Source: Ramazzottius varieornatus
Taxonomy: Eukaryota; Tardigrada; Eutardigrada; Parachela; Ramazzottiidae
Assembly (NCBI GenBank): GCA_001949185.1
Contig: BDGG01000006.1
Coordinates: 416,827 to 480,826 of the forward strand
DNA length: 64,000 nt
Direction of reading: 5' to 3'
The notes beneath the pieces are model-generated. The model made no database searches and had not been told where the DNA came from. It saw only the letters and a program-made list of their open reading frames with translations. The translations under genes were made by a program, and so were the position numbers. Positions 1-18,396 of this stretch are shown in pieces; position 1 is the stretch's first letter, and the number at the start of each line of letters is the position of its first letter.

Positions 1-2383
1 CATCGGAGGTGGTCCAGCCGCTCCAGCTGGCCCATTATCCGGCCCCGGGCCCTGGTAGTAAGGACCTCTTGGTCCATCCGAGTAAGGTGTCGGGTTCATC
101 TGCGAGCCATCTCCCTGGTACATTGGCCCACGACCTGGTGGCGGAGAGCCAAACCGCCATCGACCGGGCTGGTACATGCCTGCTCTGTCCCGCGGTGGAC
201 CACCTCGTGGTGGACCGTTGTCCATGTAGCCGAATGCTGAAGGCCCGACATCGGGGTCGCTGGTCATGTCCGAAAGGGATAATCCTTCCGGTCGAACACG
301 CCGACGTTCAACCAGCCGTGAATCCTGGTCATTACTGTTCAAAAAAATATTAAAACTAGTGTCAGAAGGCGAGCACACCTTAACGCTTTATGGCGTCTGC
401 AAGCTTGAATAGTTGGACAGTAGAAGATTGGCAGACTAGAGGCACTGCATCGATGTTGCATTCCGACTGTACAGTACGTCCATACATTGTGCAGAGTATC
501 GCACGAAGCATCTAACTTAGTTTTCTATTGACTCTGCTGAGGAGAAGTCTCCCACTGACTCTTGTGTAATAACCGGGTCAGTTTGTAACATAGATTGACT
601 GACAACTTACGCATGGGAAACTGGTGTTCCAACATCAGCAGACCAGGTTTTTCCTGGTGGTCCACGTTGTGAAGGCGACCAGTTCGATGGTCCTCTGTTG
701 AAGGAGCTGGCAGACGCAGCTTGGCCATAGTCCGCTCTTGACGATTGCGGACCATTGGGTGGGGGATTGCGTACTCGGATAGGCTTATATCCGTTAGCGA
801 GCGCGTTGCTGCTGGTGGAGTCGACATAGGCCAGACTTTGTGAAGCGTCGCCTTGCAGCAAGGCAGGTAAGGCGTTTTGTGGCTCCGGTGGGCGGATGTA
901 ACAGCTACAGGCGGTGGGCAAGCGGAAAATGTCGGTGTACAGGCCACGTCTAAATTGAAACAGAAGAGAATCGGTATTTGTTTGCACGCGTAGCTGTGAG
1001 GCTTCAGTGTCAGCGGGAAGAAGAAAGCGTACCCTTGTGGTTCGAAGGCGATCAAGCGTTGGAAGCTGTACTTTTGTACGCAGCGTGTTTCGAAGCTGGT
1101 GGACATGTAGCTGCATGGTGCATGTGGGTAAAAACATTGCTCCAGCCGCACTAGAATGAAATAGAGGAAAGCTTCCTTTCACTTTTTATATACGATGTAA
1201 ACGACATAATTCGGGCATATCGAGTTTCGCACCATAATTCGGGCAACGCGAAAGATGTGAACATTACCTTCAACGCTTGATCCATCCCTCATCGTACGTG
1301 TGTTGATCCAACATTAGGCTTTCTAACACTGGACAGACCCATCTCTATACCAGGCCAAATTCCCGTATTCTACAACGCTTTCCCGTTCTCAAACCTGTTG
1401 AAACCTCGAGGAGAGGGATCACTCTACCTCAGGAAACAAGAAGCGGTTCATTACGCGCAGCAGGATCTGAGAAAAAATATGCCCGAATTACGAGTGAAAA
1501 ACCACTATGCCCGAATTATGTCGTTTACCTCGTACAGTATACAAGGTATGCATTGTTTCATCCCATTATGTTTTCGTCTGGCCTTTTGATCGGGATTTTT
1601 GCTACGATTTCATCTCAACATTTCCACTCAAGATTCAGAGCAATGTACTGTACAATACCTGTCTGTGTCCAGGGTTTGAGGTTGACAATGTACTGCCATT
1701 CACCGCGAGCGTTCATTGCTTGGTAGATTGAACCATAGTTGATGAAGCTAGAAAACATGCATCATGCATTTACACTGTAGTACGAGTACTCGTAAAGGAA
1801 ATGCTCGGCTGGTGTCAGAATGACAGACTTACGCTGGACAAATGTAGCCGCCATCTTTGAAATAGTCATTCTTGTAGGCGTAGTTTTTATAGGCCGGACT
1901 ATTCCTGGCGGCGGATTTGGTGGGTAGATTCATTTTGTCTCCATAATAGAAGGCATAGTCATAGGTGGCTTCCTCGTCGACAGCCACACCGTCCACCAGG
2001 CTCGACGTCGTCTGATTGCTGACTTCGGCATACATTTTGTAAAAGACACCATAATTGGTGCTGATTTCCCGCTGAATGTCATCACTGCAACAAATGGTAG
2101 TCATATAGAAGCCCGTCAAGCACCGATATAGGTTCGTTAATTGTTGGCTGCAGGATCTGTACCTGGGATATCGCGCGTCATCCAAGCAGAAGGTGAGGGT
2201 GGTGGCTTTGGCGCATTCGGGCCGGTCCGGAGCCAGAACAAGGCGCGACGAAGTCACTTCGTTGCCGGTTTCGTCGTAGGTACTGTGCGGCGAGTCATCC
2301 CCCAAAGACAAAGCTGCCACTATCACTAATACCCAACTCCCAATCCATACGCCATGCACCATTAGCTTCCATAATTTCCTCAT
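1..2383 (-). CDS. spz: Spätzle-like cystine-knot ligand with Gly/Pro-rich C-terminal tail (3' end cut by window edge)
   Basis: Five exons joined in phase: 2383-1833, 1747-1659, 1150-1033, 949-611, 334-<1 (477 codons so far, no stop before the edge). Exon 1 starts MRKLWKLMVHGVW and carries a hydrophobic signal peptide and a Cys-containing pro-region. The cystine knot is spread over exons 1-4: YICPA, then YQAMNARGEWQYIVN, EQCFYPHAPC, TRCVQKYSFQRLIAF and GLYTDIFRLPTACSC. This matches the Spätzle order of an N-terminal Cys, 'W.Y.VN', 'RC.QK....RLIA', 'LYTD.F.P' and the final C-x-C. Spätzle proteins are secreted precursors whose cleaved knot dimer binds Toll receptors. Unusually, the knot is followed by over 200 residues rich in Pro, Gly, Ser and Arg (exons 4-5, e.g. 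GPPRGGPPRD); family members usually end soon after the knot. The exon 3/4 boundary requires a frame change across a GT-AG intron, which restores the homology. Family assignment is strong; orthology within the family is not resolved. Confidence 0.85.
1200..1525. mobile_element. TA-flanked inverted-repeat element in spz intron 2
   Basis: About 20 bp ends AACGACATAATTCGGGCATA are inverted at 1200-1219 and 1506-1525, each bordered by TA. A second CATAATTCGGGCA-like motif lies inside each arm. The TA flank and short size suggest a non-autonomous Tc1/mariner-type MITE. It lies wholly inside the intron between exons 1747-1659 and 1150-1033. Confidence 0.75.
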
Positions 2384-3059
2384 TTGCCAATTTCAACCGA
2401 ACACTACAATATAACGACTCGTCGACGAAATACCGATGGCGAAGCCTTGAATGTGCGAAGACTGTATCCTGGGACCCGTTGTTGGACAAAACCGCCTGAC
2501 GATACGTGCTATAACCGTGAAAGTTGTATTGCTGTCCTGCGCTCGTGTCAGAGTGCGAAACGTCGCAGCTGGCGCCATTATCCAATATGGCTCAGGGCTT
2601 CAGGTAACGCACCGAGCTGACGCGGCGTTTTTTTCTTCCAGTGGGTCGTCAACTGTCGGATTCGGGCATTTGAGCAAGAACAAGAGGGCAATGTCATCCC
2701 TTGAGCATTGCACTGCTGAAGACGACCTTGGTCACAGTCCATGCCTTACACAGTACATTTTAAAGGAGATCCCGCTAGACTCAATAGGCTTGCGGTAGCG
2801 TCGACTTAATCAGTCATAGTAAACCAGCACACTATCTGTAGTAACTTTTGATTGGTCGTTTTTGCCTTTTTTTAGTCAATTATGTACTGTACAGTAGTTT
2901 AACGAAATTATAACAGAAGAATGATATTGATAGCGTAGCATACTGGACACTCAATTCTATCATTAGGTTGCTACAGTCGGAAGAGTGAGAGTCATACCAA
3001 CTTCCTTATCACAAACTCAACAAGAAAAGTCTTGCTTTGGCTAAGCTAGTAAATAATCA
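2384..3059. other. Intergenic, spz-like promoter side and slo 3' side
   Basis: No exon recognised. Both neighbours are on the minus strand, so this interval should hold the slo 3' UTR and the spz-like promoter. No clear AATAAA on the minus strand was picked out just past the slo stop. Confidence 0.5.
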
Positions 3060-11052
<7,993 letters not shown>

Positions 11053-13129
11053 CTTCCACGCTCTTTATAGGGAGACTGGCTGGATAGCCCGAGGGTCCTT
11101 AATTGTCAAAACGGGTAAAGAGGGGGATTTGCGGACAAGAGACGAGCGCCAGCCAACTTAGGACAAGTCGCCGTGTACACAAGGCCGCCAGCTAGGGATG
11201 GAGAGATGGAAGACCGGACTTTGTCGGCCAGAAATTAAATGAGGCAACATCTGCTCCCTCTTGATGATGGAGAGCAGAAAAAACGAGCCCCTCTGCAAAC
11301 GCCAAAAAGCAATCTTGTAAACTCGATCGACGTCGATTATCACGATTAGACATCCAGTGTCTCGTTCTTGAGTCAATATGGACATGTTCCTGCAATCTAC
11401 TCCTTACGACAACCCAACAACTTCTTCCCAATAACGCGCACATCGATGGCCGATTTTATCTCGGGGTACTCTCCTCCAGATGTACGCCCTTCTCTGTATA
11501 TCTCGACCCCCTTGCGTGTCTGGCTTTCCCTCAAGCTTTCCGATATGCCAGCCGCATCCCCGTTACACTGTAGGCTTGTCATCGTCTATCTTCCCCCCGG
11601 TAAACTTCGAGGTCGCTGAATAGCTTTCCATATGGCTGATTAACCCTATAGTGTGTCAAGGAGCTAATTTTGCGTCCGGGCATACTTTTCGTGTTGATGG
11701 CTGGAAGAAGCTCACTAAAGTCTTCAACCGTCCTTTCTGGCAGTGGGTTCTGTGGGCTGTACCGAAATGATCAATGGAGGACCATTGGGTGGAATTAAGA
11801 TATGAATTGTATGGACTGGTGTTTATACGCAATGGTGGGAGCGCGCAAGTGCCATCGATTTATCGTATTGGCATTTGCTATTCCGTCCTTGTTCGCCAAG
11901 GCACTGGCCAAGGAGTGCCAGCTCGCAGAAGAAAGCTCCTTAATGACAAAAAGCAAGGTCTCCATATCGACTGCGCAACTTCCACTTCTTTCATCGATTC
12001 TTACATGTCGGCAAATCTTATGGCCAGACTATCGTTTGTCGATCAAAGCCTGATTCGGCCATTTTTCGACGGTCACTTAGGCCCTTTTTATTTGACATTC
12101 GTCTGGCAGATGTTGCTTCCACTTATGAGCTACGCTGAAGGTTTGAATTTCGCCACACGTAATAAAAGGGAAGAATTGCCGCACTTACCATTCAAATATC
12201 CACAGCAAACATCCGACAGATTTTGGCAAGAATACACATGGAAGAAAGCTCAAGGAAGCTAGTTTTTTTATCCAGTCTTTATGCAACAACCGACGTCATG
12301 CTTTCGTTCGATACAGCCACCATCATAATTAATCCAATATTTATTCCCGCTAAACAGCCGCAAAACAAACAAGGCCAAGTAGCTTTTACACAGTGGCCAC
12401 ATCCAGCTGAAAAAATAAATCCTTCCGGCTAAATATCGTCATCAGTCCCCTTTATCCACTAATCCTGACCAATATGCACAAGGTCGTCATCTTCCCAATT
12501 ACAGAAGAGATTTCGTCAACTCGGGGCTGTAATCAAGCAGAATCGACGAACGGAAAACAGACTTTACAGTTGGCACAAGCAAATATAATAAAGTAGGAGG
12601 ATAAATGTCGTCAATATTGCTGGGGCACGTCGTTCCTGACATAGTGCTCCACATCTGCCTTCCGATCCCCTTTCCGGACAAGCCTGCACCTCATTGTACG
12701 TCCAACACAATCAGCGGATGTCTTTTCGCTGTCGAACTGTTCAGACTTTTGTGTACTCTTATTCAAAAGTGAAGAAAGACAGTTGGCTTCCTTCGATGGA
12801 AGCGTACTCTGCATAAAATGCCAATATTTGAAAGCTGTGCGCGTGTTGGAGGAAGAGAAGGATGGTTTGCGTGTTGTACTTGTGCTCGATAAAGCTCGAG
12901 AGCGACAGGGGATGGAAGATCGCTGGTAGTGAGATGCGTAATGTGGAGCTATAAACAACATCCTGCGGCCTGGCAGCCTGGCCCGCTACTACAGTACTAC
13001 CGGCGTTAACGATCCGAGTTCCTGCCTCGGTCGTCAGCTTCTCCCTGCGTATGACCGATGTGCATGCAACGGAAGCTTCAAATTGAATGTAGAGATCTAG
13101 CTGCCTATGGCACTTGCATCCAGCCTTTC
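11053..13129. other. Gene-poor interval upstream of slo
   Basis: This should contain the slo promoter (minus strand). One short plus-strand ORF, 11832-12053, begins MVGARKCHRFIVLAFAIP and looks like a signal peptide, but it has no recognisable domain and no clear following exon. Longer overlapping ORFs at 11774-12262 and, on the minus strand, 12611-13133 have no recognisable family and may be chance. Confidence 0.35.
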
Positions 13130-13555
13130 TCAATCAATGAGAGACCTACAGTATGAGCCGAGACTCCATGTCCGCTGATATATATACCAACGATCGATAC
13201 CGCGCGGCTCCTGCAGTGTGACCGGTCCGTAGAGCCTTCCATCCACAACAAGACGATTGTTATAATAGGTCCCAACACAGATGGCGCTCTTGTACCTGAA
13301 GACATCCCTATTACAAGAAAACTCTTCCTTCAGCTGAAATATCATTTATGGAGAGGTGCGCACGACTATTCAAACAATCACCAAGGAGGCGGTATCGATA
13401 AAAGAGCATGGAAGCCTTGAAAAGGGACCCAGTTCTTTTGCCCAGTAATGTATTGGCAAATCAGCGGCCTCGTCAAACTGTCGATACAGTGGGTCCACAA
13501 CGATACAGGTGCGATGGTTGACCGTTTGCCCGTTGATGTTGCAGTCGGCGTCCAT
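13130..13555 (-). CDS. Hypothetical two-exon protein, weak model
   Basis: Exons 13555-13382 and 13333-13130 join in phase to 125 codons. Exon 1 reads MDADCNINGQTVNHRTCIVV; exon 2 contains SCNRDVFRYKSAICVGTYY. The acceptor (ATTTCAG) is good; the donor (GTGATT) is weak. Several Cys and aromatic residues suggest a small secreted module, but there is no signal peptide and no family is recognised. A plus-strand ORF, 13448-13873, overlaps exon 1 and is an equal alternative. Either or both may be chance. Confidence 0.25.
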
Positions 13556-13892
13556 TTTGGACCGTTGACACCTACGTCAGAGAGCTTTGATTACGTCATC
13601 GGCGCAAATCTGTACGACAGTTGCTCCCCTGTTCCCGAATTTTGCCAGGACGTCCAGAATTTGAATTCGCCCATTCAGTTTACCTCAGCCTATAGATTCG
13701 CGTCTCCTTTATCTTACAGCCGTACCGTTTTCAGGATCGGAATGGACCGACTGGCGTCAATCCCTTGTAAGGACAACCGTCAGATAGCACAGTATCTTGG
13801 AAGTGGAGAGGCCGGTGTAAAAGTATTGGATCAAAAGAGTGGGCACATTGTGTGTGAGCAATGTACAGATTAAGCGCCATGTCCTGTTCGCT

Positions 13893-14092
13893 TTGCGCGC
13901 GAAGGGCAAGTTTGGAACAGGAAAAAGTTCGGAACAGGCGGAAAAGGCGCCAAATTTGGAATTCAGCCGTAGAAATTTGTCAAACAGTGCATTGCTATGA
14001 AATGCACATGCACGTACCAACTTCAGTTCCGCTGTTTCGAAATCGCCTGTTCCGAACTTTCTACTGCTCCAAACTTTCCCTTCGCGCGTGTA
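13893..14092. mobile_element. CACGCA-end MITE, divergent copy 1
   Basis: Inverted ends GCGCGCGAAGGGCAAGTTTG and CAAACTTTCCCTTCGCGCG. The centre shares 'TTCAGCCGTAGAAA' and 'ACGTACC' blocks with the copies at 14383, 26385, 40140 and 42218. The right end abuts TA. Confidence 0.7.
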
Positions 14093-14184
14093 GCTAAAAA
14101 AAGCCGCAACGTAACTCATATGCGGAGCAGCCGATGACAACTTTGAATGGTTGGGCTGCCACCATGCTTCACAATGCTAGCTAC
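14088..14184. mobile_element. Fragment of Harbinger-related MITE
   Basis: About 95 bp (GTAGCTAA..., GGTTGGGCTGCCACCATGCT, AATGCTAGCT) match the reverse complement of the right half of the MITE at 31812-32080 and the copy at 57862-58129. The outer ends are missing. It abuts the MITE ending at 14092. Confidence 0.7.
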
Positions 14185-14382
14185 GAGTACTCATCTGGAA
14201 TCATATGTTAAACGCACTATCTTGGTGATGCTCCAAGACGCACGACCATCCATATAGCTAAGATGGTGTACCGATACTTTCGAAAGAAGGAGCTTGGCGC
14301 GTCCGATCATCCTTCCGGAAGTCGGGATCGTAATCCGGTGAGGAACTAGTTCGGTTTGACGCAGCAGAAGAAGAGTTCTCCA

Positions 14383-14588
14383 TACACGCACGACGGGAAA
14401 TTATGGGGCCAGTAAGAATTATGGGACCAGACCTTTTCGCTACGGCGGTACGGAAGCACGTACGTACGTGACCGATTCATAGTAATGCACTTTTGGACAC
14501 TTTTCTACGTTTGAATTTCCATTTTGAAGTCTTTTCCGCCTGCTCCCATAATTTTTACTGGCCCCATAATTTCTCGTCGTGCGTGTCC
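14383..14588. mobile_element. CACGCA-end MITE, copy 2
   Basis: Inverted ends ACACGCACGACGGGAAATTA and TAATTTCTCGTCGTGCGTGT, each followed inside by a second ATTATGGG box. This is the best-preserved short copy of the family. Confidence 0.8.
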
Positions 14589-15333
14589 TATATAAACGAT
14601 GGATCAAGCCCTTCAGTGTATTTTCTGGAGAGTCCGCACTGCCAAATACTGTCGGTCCCCTATCATATTGATGCTTCGTATACCTGGTTCTCTGGCATAT
14701 ACCCTCGGATGAGAAGCTCAGTCGGGCAGCGCTGGTGGATTCCGTAACTGCAGAACGTTGAAAAGGCTTGACGCAGTGACGGCCTCACAAAATGGGGTTT
14801 TCCTTGAATACCGCTGATACTACGAAAGTACGATCTGTCGACAGCGTAAAAGTGGGATACGGAAGACGTATGGGTGGAGAAACGGAACCTCTTGATGTGA
14901 TTATTCGAATATAACATTCATGATCACGCTCAGTCAGCCCTAGGTGGTGGGTGGTCGCTTTATCGTCACCGTAGCCACCACATCTCTACAGTTTATCTCA
15001 TCGGCAAGTCACGCGTTTGGGCCACTGAGCGATATCAAGCTGTCCGGAGAATTATTTTGTATGGCCTTCATTGGCTTAACGCCATTCGCCCTGCTTCCCA
15101 CCGCAGACTCGTGCGGCTGGGCATTGGGTTTCCAAAGTCTTGGTCGTCGTACCGCTGGAAATGCTTGTTGCGCGCAGATTTCTGTACCAGTACGACACCA
15201 ACGCGCGGTGTGACCACAGAATATACAGTAGCTGACCGGAAACAGCACATCGTTGATACGTAGCCGCATGAAACGCTTCCAGAAAATCACACCGCATAGA
15301 TAACTTATATAGTGATACAAATAATCCAAGCTA

Positions 15334-15459
15334 CTGTATGCTCTCCCGAAATTCATGTACGTCACTGATTCAGACTGTTATGGTCACCGCATGAGAACTC
15401 TTTCTCTAGTTTTACACTCTGAATGGAGTGACGTACGTGAATTTCGGGAGAGTATACAG
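15334..15459. mobile_element. 126-bp TA-flanked hairpin MITE
   Basis: Inverted arms of about 40 bp begin CTGTATGCTCTCCCGAAATT on the left and end AATTTCGGGAGAGTATACAG on the right. Both ends abut TA. The short loop leaves no room for coding sequence. Confidence 0.85.
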
Positions 15460-15594
15460 TACAGAACCGTGGCTACAAATGTAAAAACCAGAGTATCAGG
15501 AAAGTACATCAATACGCTGGCCTTGAAAATCAAAAAGATATATTCGAACCGATGGCTTTGCAATGTGGGTACATATTGTGCGCTAGGGTTATGC

Positions 15595-16410
15595 CTAGCT
15601 GGCAAGCGATCCAGACACCTTGCCGGACATGGTTTTAATGAATAAGTGGGCATTGAACTTTAGCTCCGAGTAGGCTTTCAGCTGATCCGGGCGGCGTAAG
15701 GCCGTACCGTTATAGACCTTTTTCTGACTCTCTTCCTTCAGCACCACGTTGATATCCTCTATCAAAGCCAGCAGCCAGTTTTGACAATTGTTGGAGCAGG
15801 GGTTATAGGTGGAACCGTTGTGCCTGTTTTTGACCGCCAGCTCGTAGATGATGTCTACGGAAATTTCAATATGCCCCAGGTGGATACCGCATAGCTCAAC
15901 GTGATCGGCGATTGGCTCCATTTCTTCCTTGGTCATGATTTTGTATTCAAATTGCACCTTGTTCCCTATAGTTCGTTCTTCCACCCACATCCAGAAATAA
16001 TTTCCGCCACGCATCAAAAACTTGAATATGATGGACCAGTGCTTGAATTCAGCGCATTCCAGCTGATCATCCAAGACTTTGGATTTCCACAGCTGTTTTT
16101 TCCAGTATCTGTCCGCTTTTAGTGTTGCTACCACTACCTTGGGTGGCAGTAGTCCAAAGTCGACCATCTCAGTATAGACGTACGCCTGGACCGGATATTT
16201 ACAGTAGTACTCGCCCACAGTAAGTAAATCTTCTAGATCCATCGGTCCGTCTGCAAGACGAACGGCAACTCAAAAGGTGAACAACTGTCAGAAGTGATGA
16301 CTGCCTACATAACGAATCATGCGCTTACCTGTTGGTCGCTGGCGATGGCCATTAACGAGAGCAGTCCCGGTTCCAGGGATGTGAACGTTACGAGACGCAT
16401 TCGCACCCAT
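15595..16410 (-). CDS. Putative LRAT/NlpC-P60-like fold protein (His...Cys motifs)
   Basis: Exons 16410-16329 and 16250-15595 join in phase to 245 residues; start MGANASRNVHIPGTG. The central motif FKHWSIIFKF resembles the 'HW.i.' catalytic His strand of LRAT/NlpC-P60-type proteins. About 100 residues later YNPCSNNCQNWLLALI resembles the 'N-C-(E/Q)-x-(F/W)' nucleophile motif at the start of a helix. In this superfamily the order His then Cys marks circularly permuted members (LRAT, H-REV107) that act as acyltransferases or thiol hydrolases. The N-terminus MGANAS could be myristoylated, but that is inference. No membrane segment is seen. The fold assignment rests on the two motifs only; the substrate is unknown. 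Confidence 0.7.
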
Positions 16411-18396
16411 TGTGGTAACTTTAGTTAGTATGTTGTCTATGAACCAAGAGTCAATAAGCTAGAGCATAATTAAAAGGTTAACATGAAAGAGTGAAGAAGA
16501 AGTTGCTGCATTATTTTCGTCGTTAAATACTCAACGCTCGAAATACGCTGAACAACAAATGTCAGTAAGATAAGAGCCCACCCATACGTTGGCTTTAGCA
16601 ACGTTCTGTAGCTTTCACACTTATTCGTCGACTTTGTGATCGGGCATAAGGCGAAACATACCATCCTACCTGGAGCGGAGACCGCTCAATTCACTTCGTA
16701 GTAGCTTATCACCTGTGTCTGTCCCCAATCTGGCCGGTGTTTGTATTTGTGCTACACGTGCAAGGTACTACAGTAAGGTCATATAACTTGCAGCCGTACC
16801 AGTCGCTGAAGTATTCGTAAAGTCGTAACACCTTGAGCACGAGACGGTAAACTGACTTTCCTGGCGCACACTAATTTCTACGTAGCGAAATTCCAGCTCA
16901 ACTTTTGCTGCCCGTTTTTTTCACGTTTGCCGGAAAAATTGTATTCTATTGAAACCGCAACTAAGGCCACTGGATAGTGGCTATGAAAAACTCCCTGAAT
17001 TTGTTTTTCTGGACGGGAATGCTGTCGTAGCCAGCAGATTTTCGTTCAGGCAGGCTCTCGGTTGGCTTAAAGTCTCCAGAGCAACGGCAGCTCTAGTTCA
17101 GATGTTCTTGTATCTTGGTAAAATTTTGGATTTCAAAAAGGATCTCCTCAGTGGTCTATATTAAATTATGAAGGTCGATCGTTTTGAGCTAGTAGGTGGC
17201 GCACCGTACATTATATTCCTACCGATACTCTTACACGATTGATACGACTCTTAGCTCTCGACGAACTATGGGAAAGAATTGCCACTGGACTGTAACAGTG
17301 GTTCTACAGCGAACGACGCACCTTCGGGATTTTCTGTAGCTCCAGAAAGGGGTCGGTGGTATTTTTCCCCATAGTTCGTTGAGAGCTAAGAGTCGTATCT
17401 ATCGCGTAAGAGCATCGGTAATATGATCGGCGTTTGTCATGGTCTGCAGGTTCCCTTGTTAGTGCTATGGCAACAGTAGGCAACAGGCATCCGTGTACTC
17501 AGTTATCTGGTCGTGTAAAGCTTATTCAATACCGATAAATGGGTTGCGACCCAGTACGTTTTAAGAACGTCGGCTGACCTAGCATACTACCCGTGTTCAA
17601 AAAGGTTCATTACTAGCTACACCGTTTCATCGAGTTATGGAAAAACCTTCTCAATTGATGTATTCGCGCCTCTCAAACTAATACAGAACGCTTTTATCGT
17701 GTGTAATACGTAGACCCAAGTAATCAACCTGGGCAACGTTAGACTGTGAAAAATCACAACTGCCATCCGCCAACACAGAACTGTGAAGTTGCGTTGTACT
17801 AGTGACGTTGGGGTACAGCGGTACGTAGAGTGTTTCTGCGCTAAACAGCGTACCTGCTCTGAAGGGTCCAGAGTCAACGTTTGGCTTCCGGCCTCCGCTA
17901 GCTTGACTTGCTGCGTATTCGGTTTGCTAGCTTGTTAGTTTCTACAGTCGAATCGCGACGCTGACTGCACTAGGGCAGGAAGAACATGGCAAGTGCAGCA
18001 TCAAGTCCTTAGATGAATATTTAAGACTTTGCAAGAAAGCTGGTGCAGGCTGTCCCCCGTAGCGTAATATCGAAACTTTCGACAGAAAGAGGTGTTTGCA
18101 GTAGAGTCATCTACGCACTCAGCTGGACACCTGTCGATCACAAAACGCGCGGCCAAGTATCAGCTATTGTCTTCACGGCGCAAAGCCATCCGATCGTCGT
18201 TCGACTGTGACTGTTTGCCGATAACACCTGACACATCACGTCACCTTTGACGTTCGACAAAAAACCAAAAAATTAAAAGCTCGCCCAACATGATATGATT
18301 TATCACGAGTCTTTAGCAAACACACTTCTAACACCGATTAAGTGCGGGCTAATCACTCCATAAACGTAAATTTATCGATGAAATCTGGCCTTTAAA
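16411..18396. other. Gene-poor interval with one MITE
   Basis: No convincing exon on either strand. It contains the hairpin element 17222-17418. It should hold the divergent promoters of the LRAT-like gene (minus) and the fuseless-like gene (plus). Confidence 0.5.
17222..17418. mobile_element. 197-bp TA-flanked MITE
   Basis: Arms of about 50 bp are near-perfect inverted copies (CCGATACTCTTACACGATTG on the left; the right end reads AGAGCATCGG). TA stands at both outer edges (17220-17221 and 17419-17420). Inner parts share GACGAACTATGGG. Tc1/mariner-type non-autonomous element. Confidence 0.85.

Noticed and set aside
525-1182. Two long overlapping minus-strand ORFs as separate proteins
   Set aside because: The Spätzle homology starts in one frame and continues in the other; a GT-AG intron at 1032-950 joins them, so each is only half real.
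13757-14140. 127-codon minus-strand ORF
   Set aside because: Most of it runs through the MITE at 13893-14092 and an adjacent MITE fragment, so it is chance coding in repeats.
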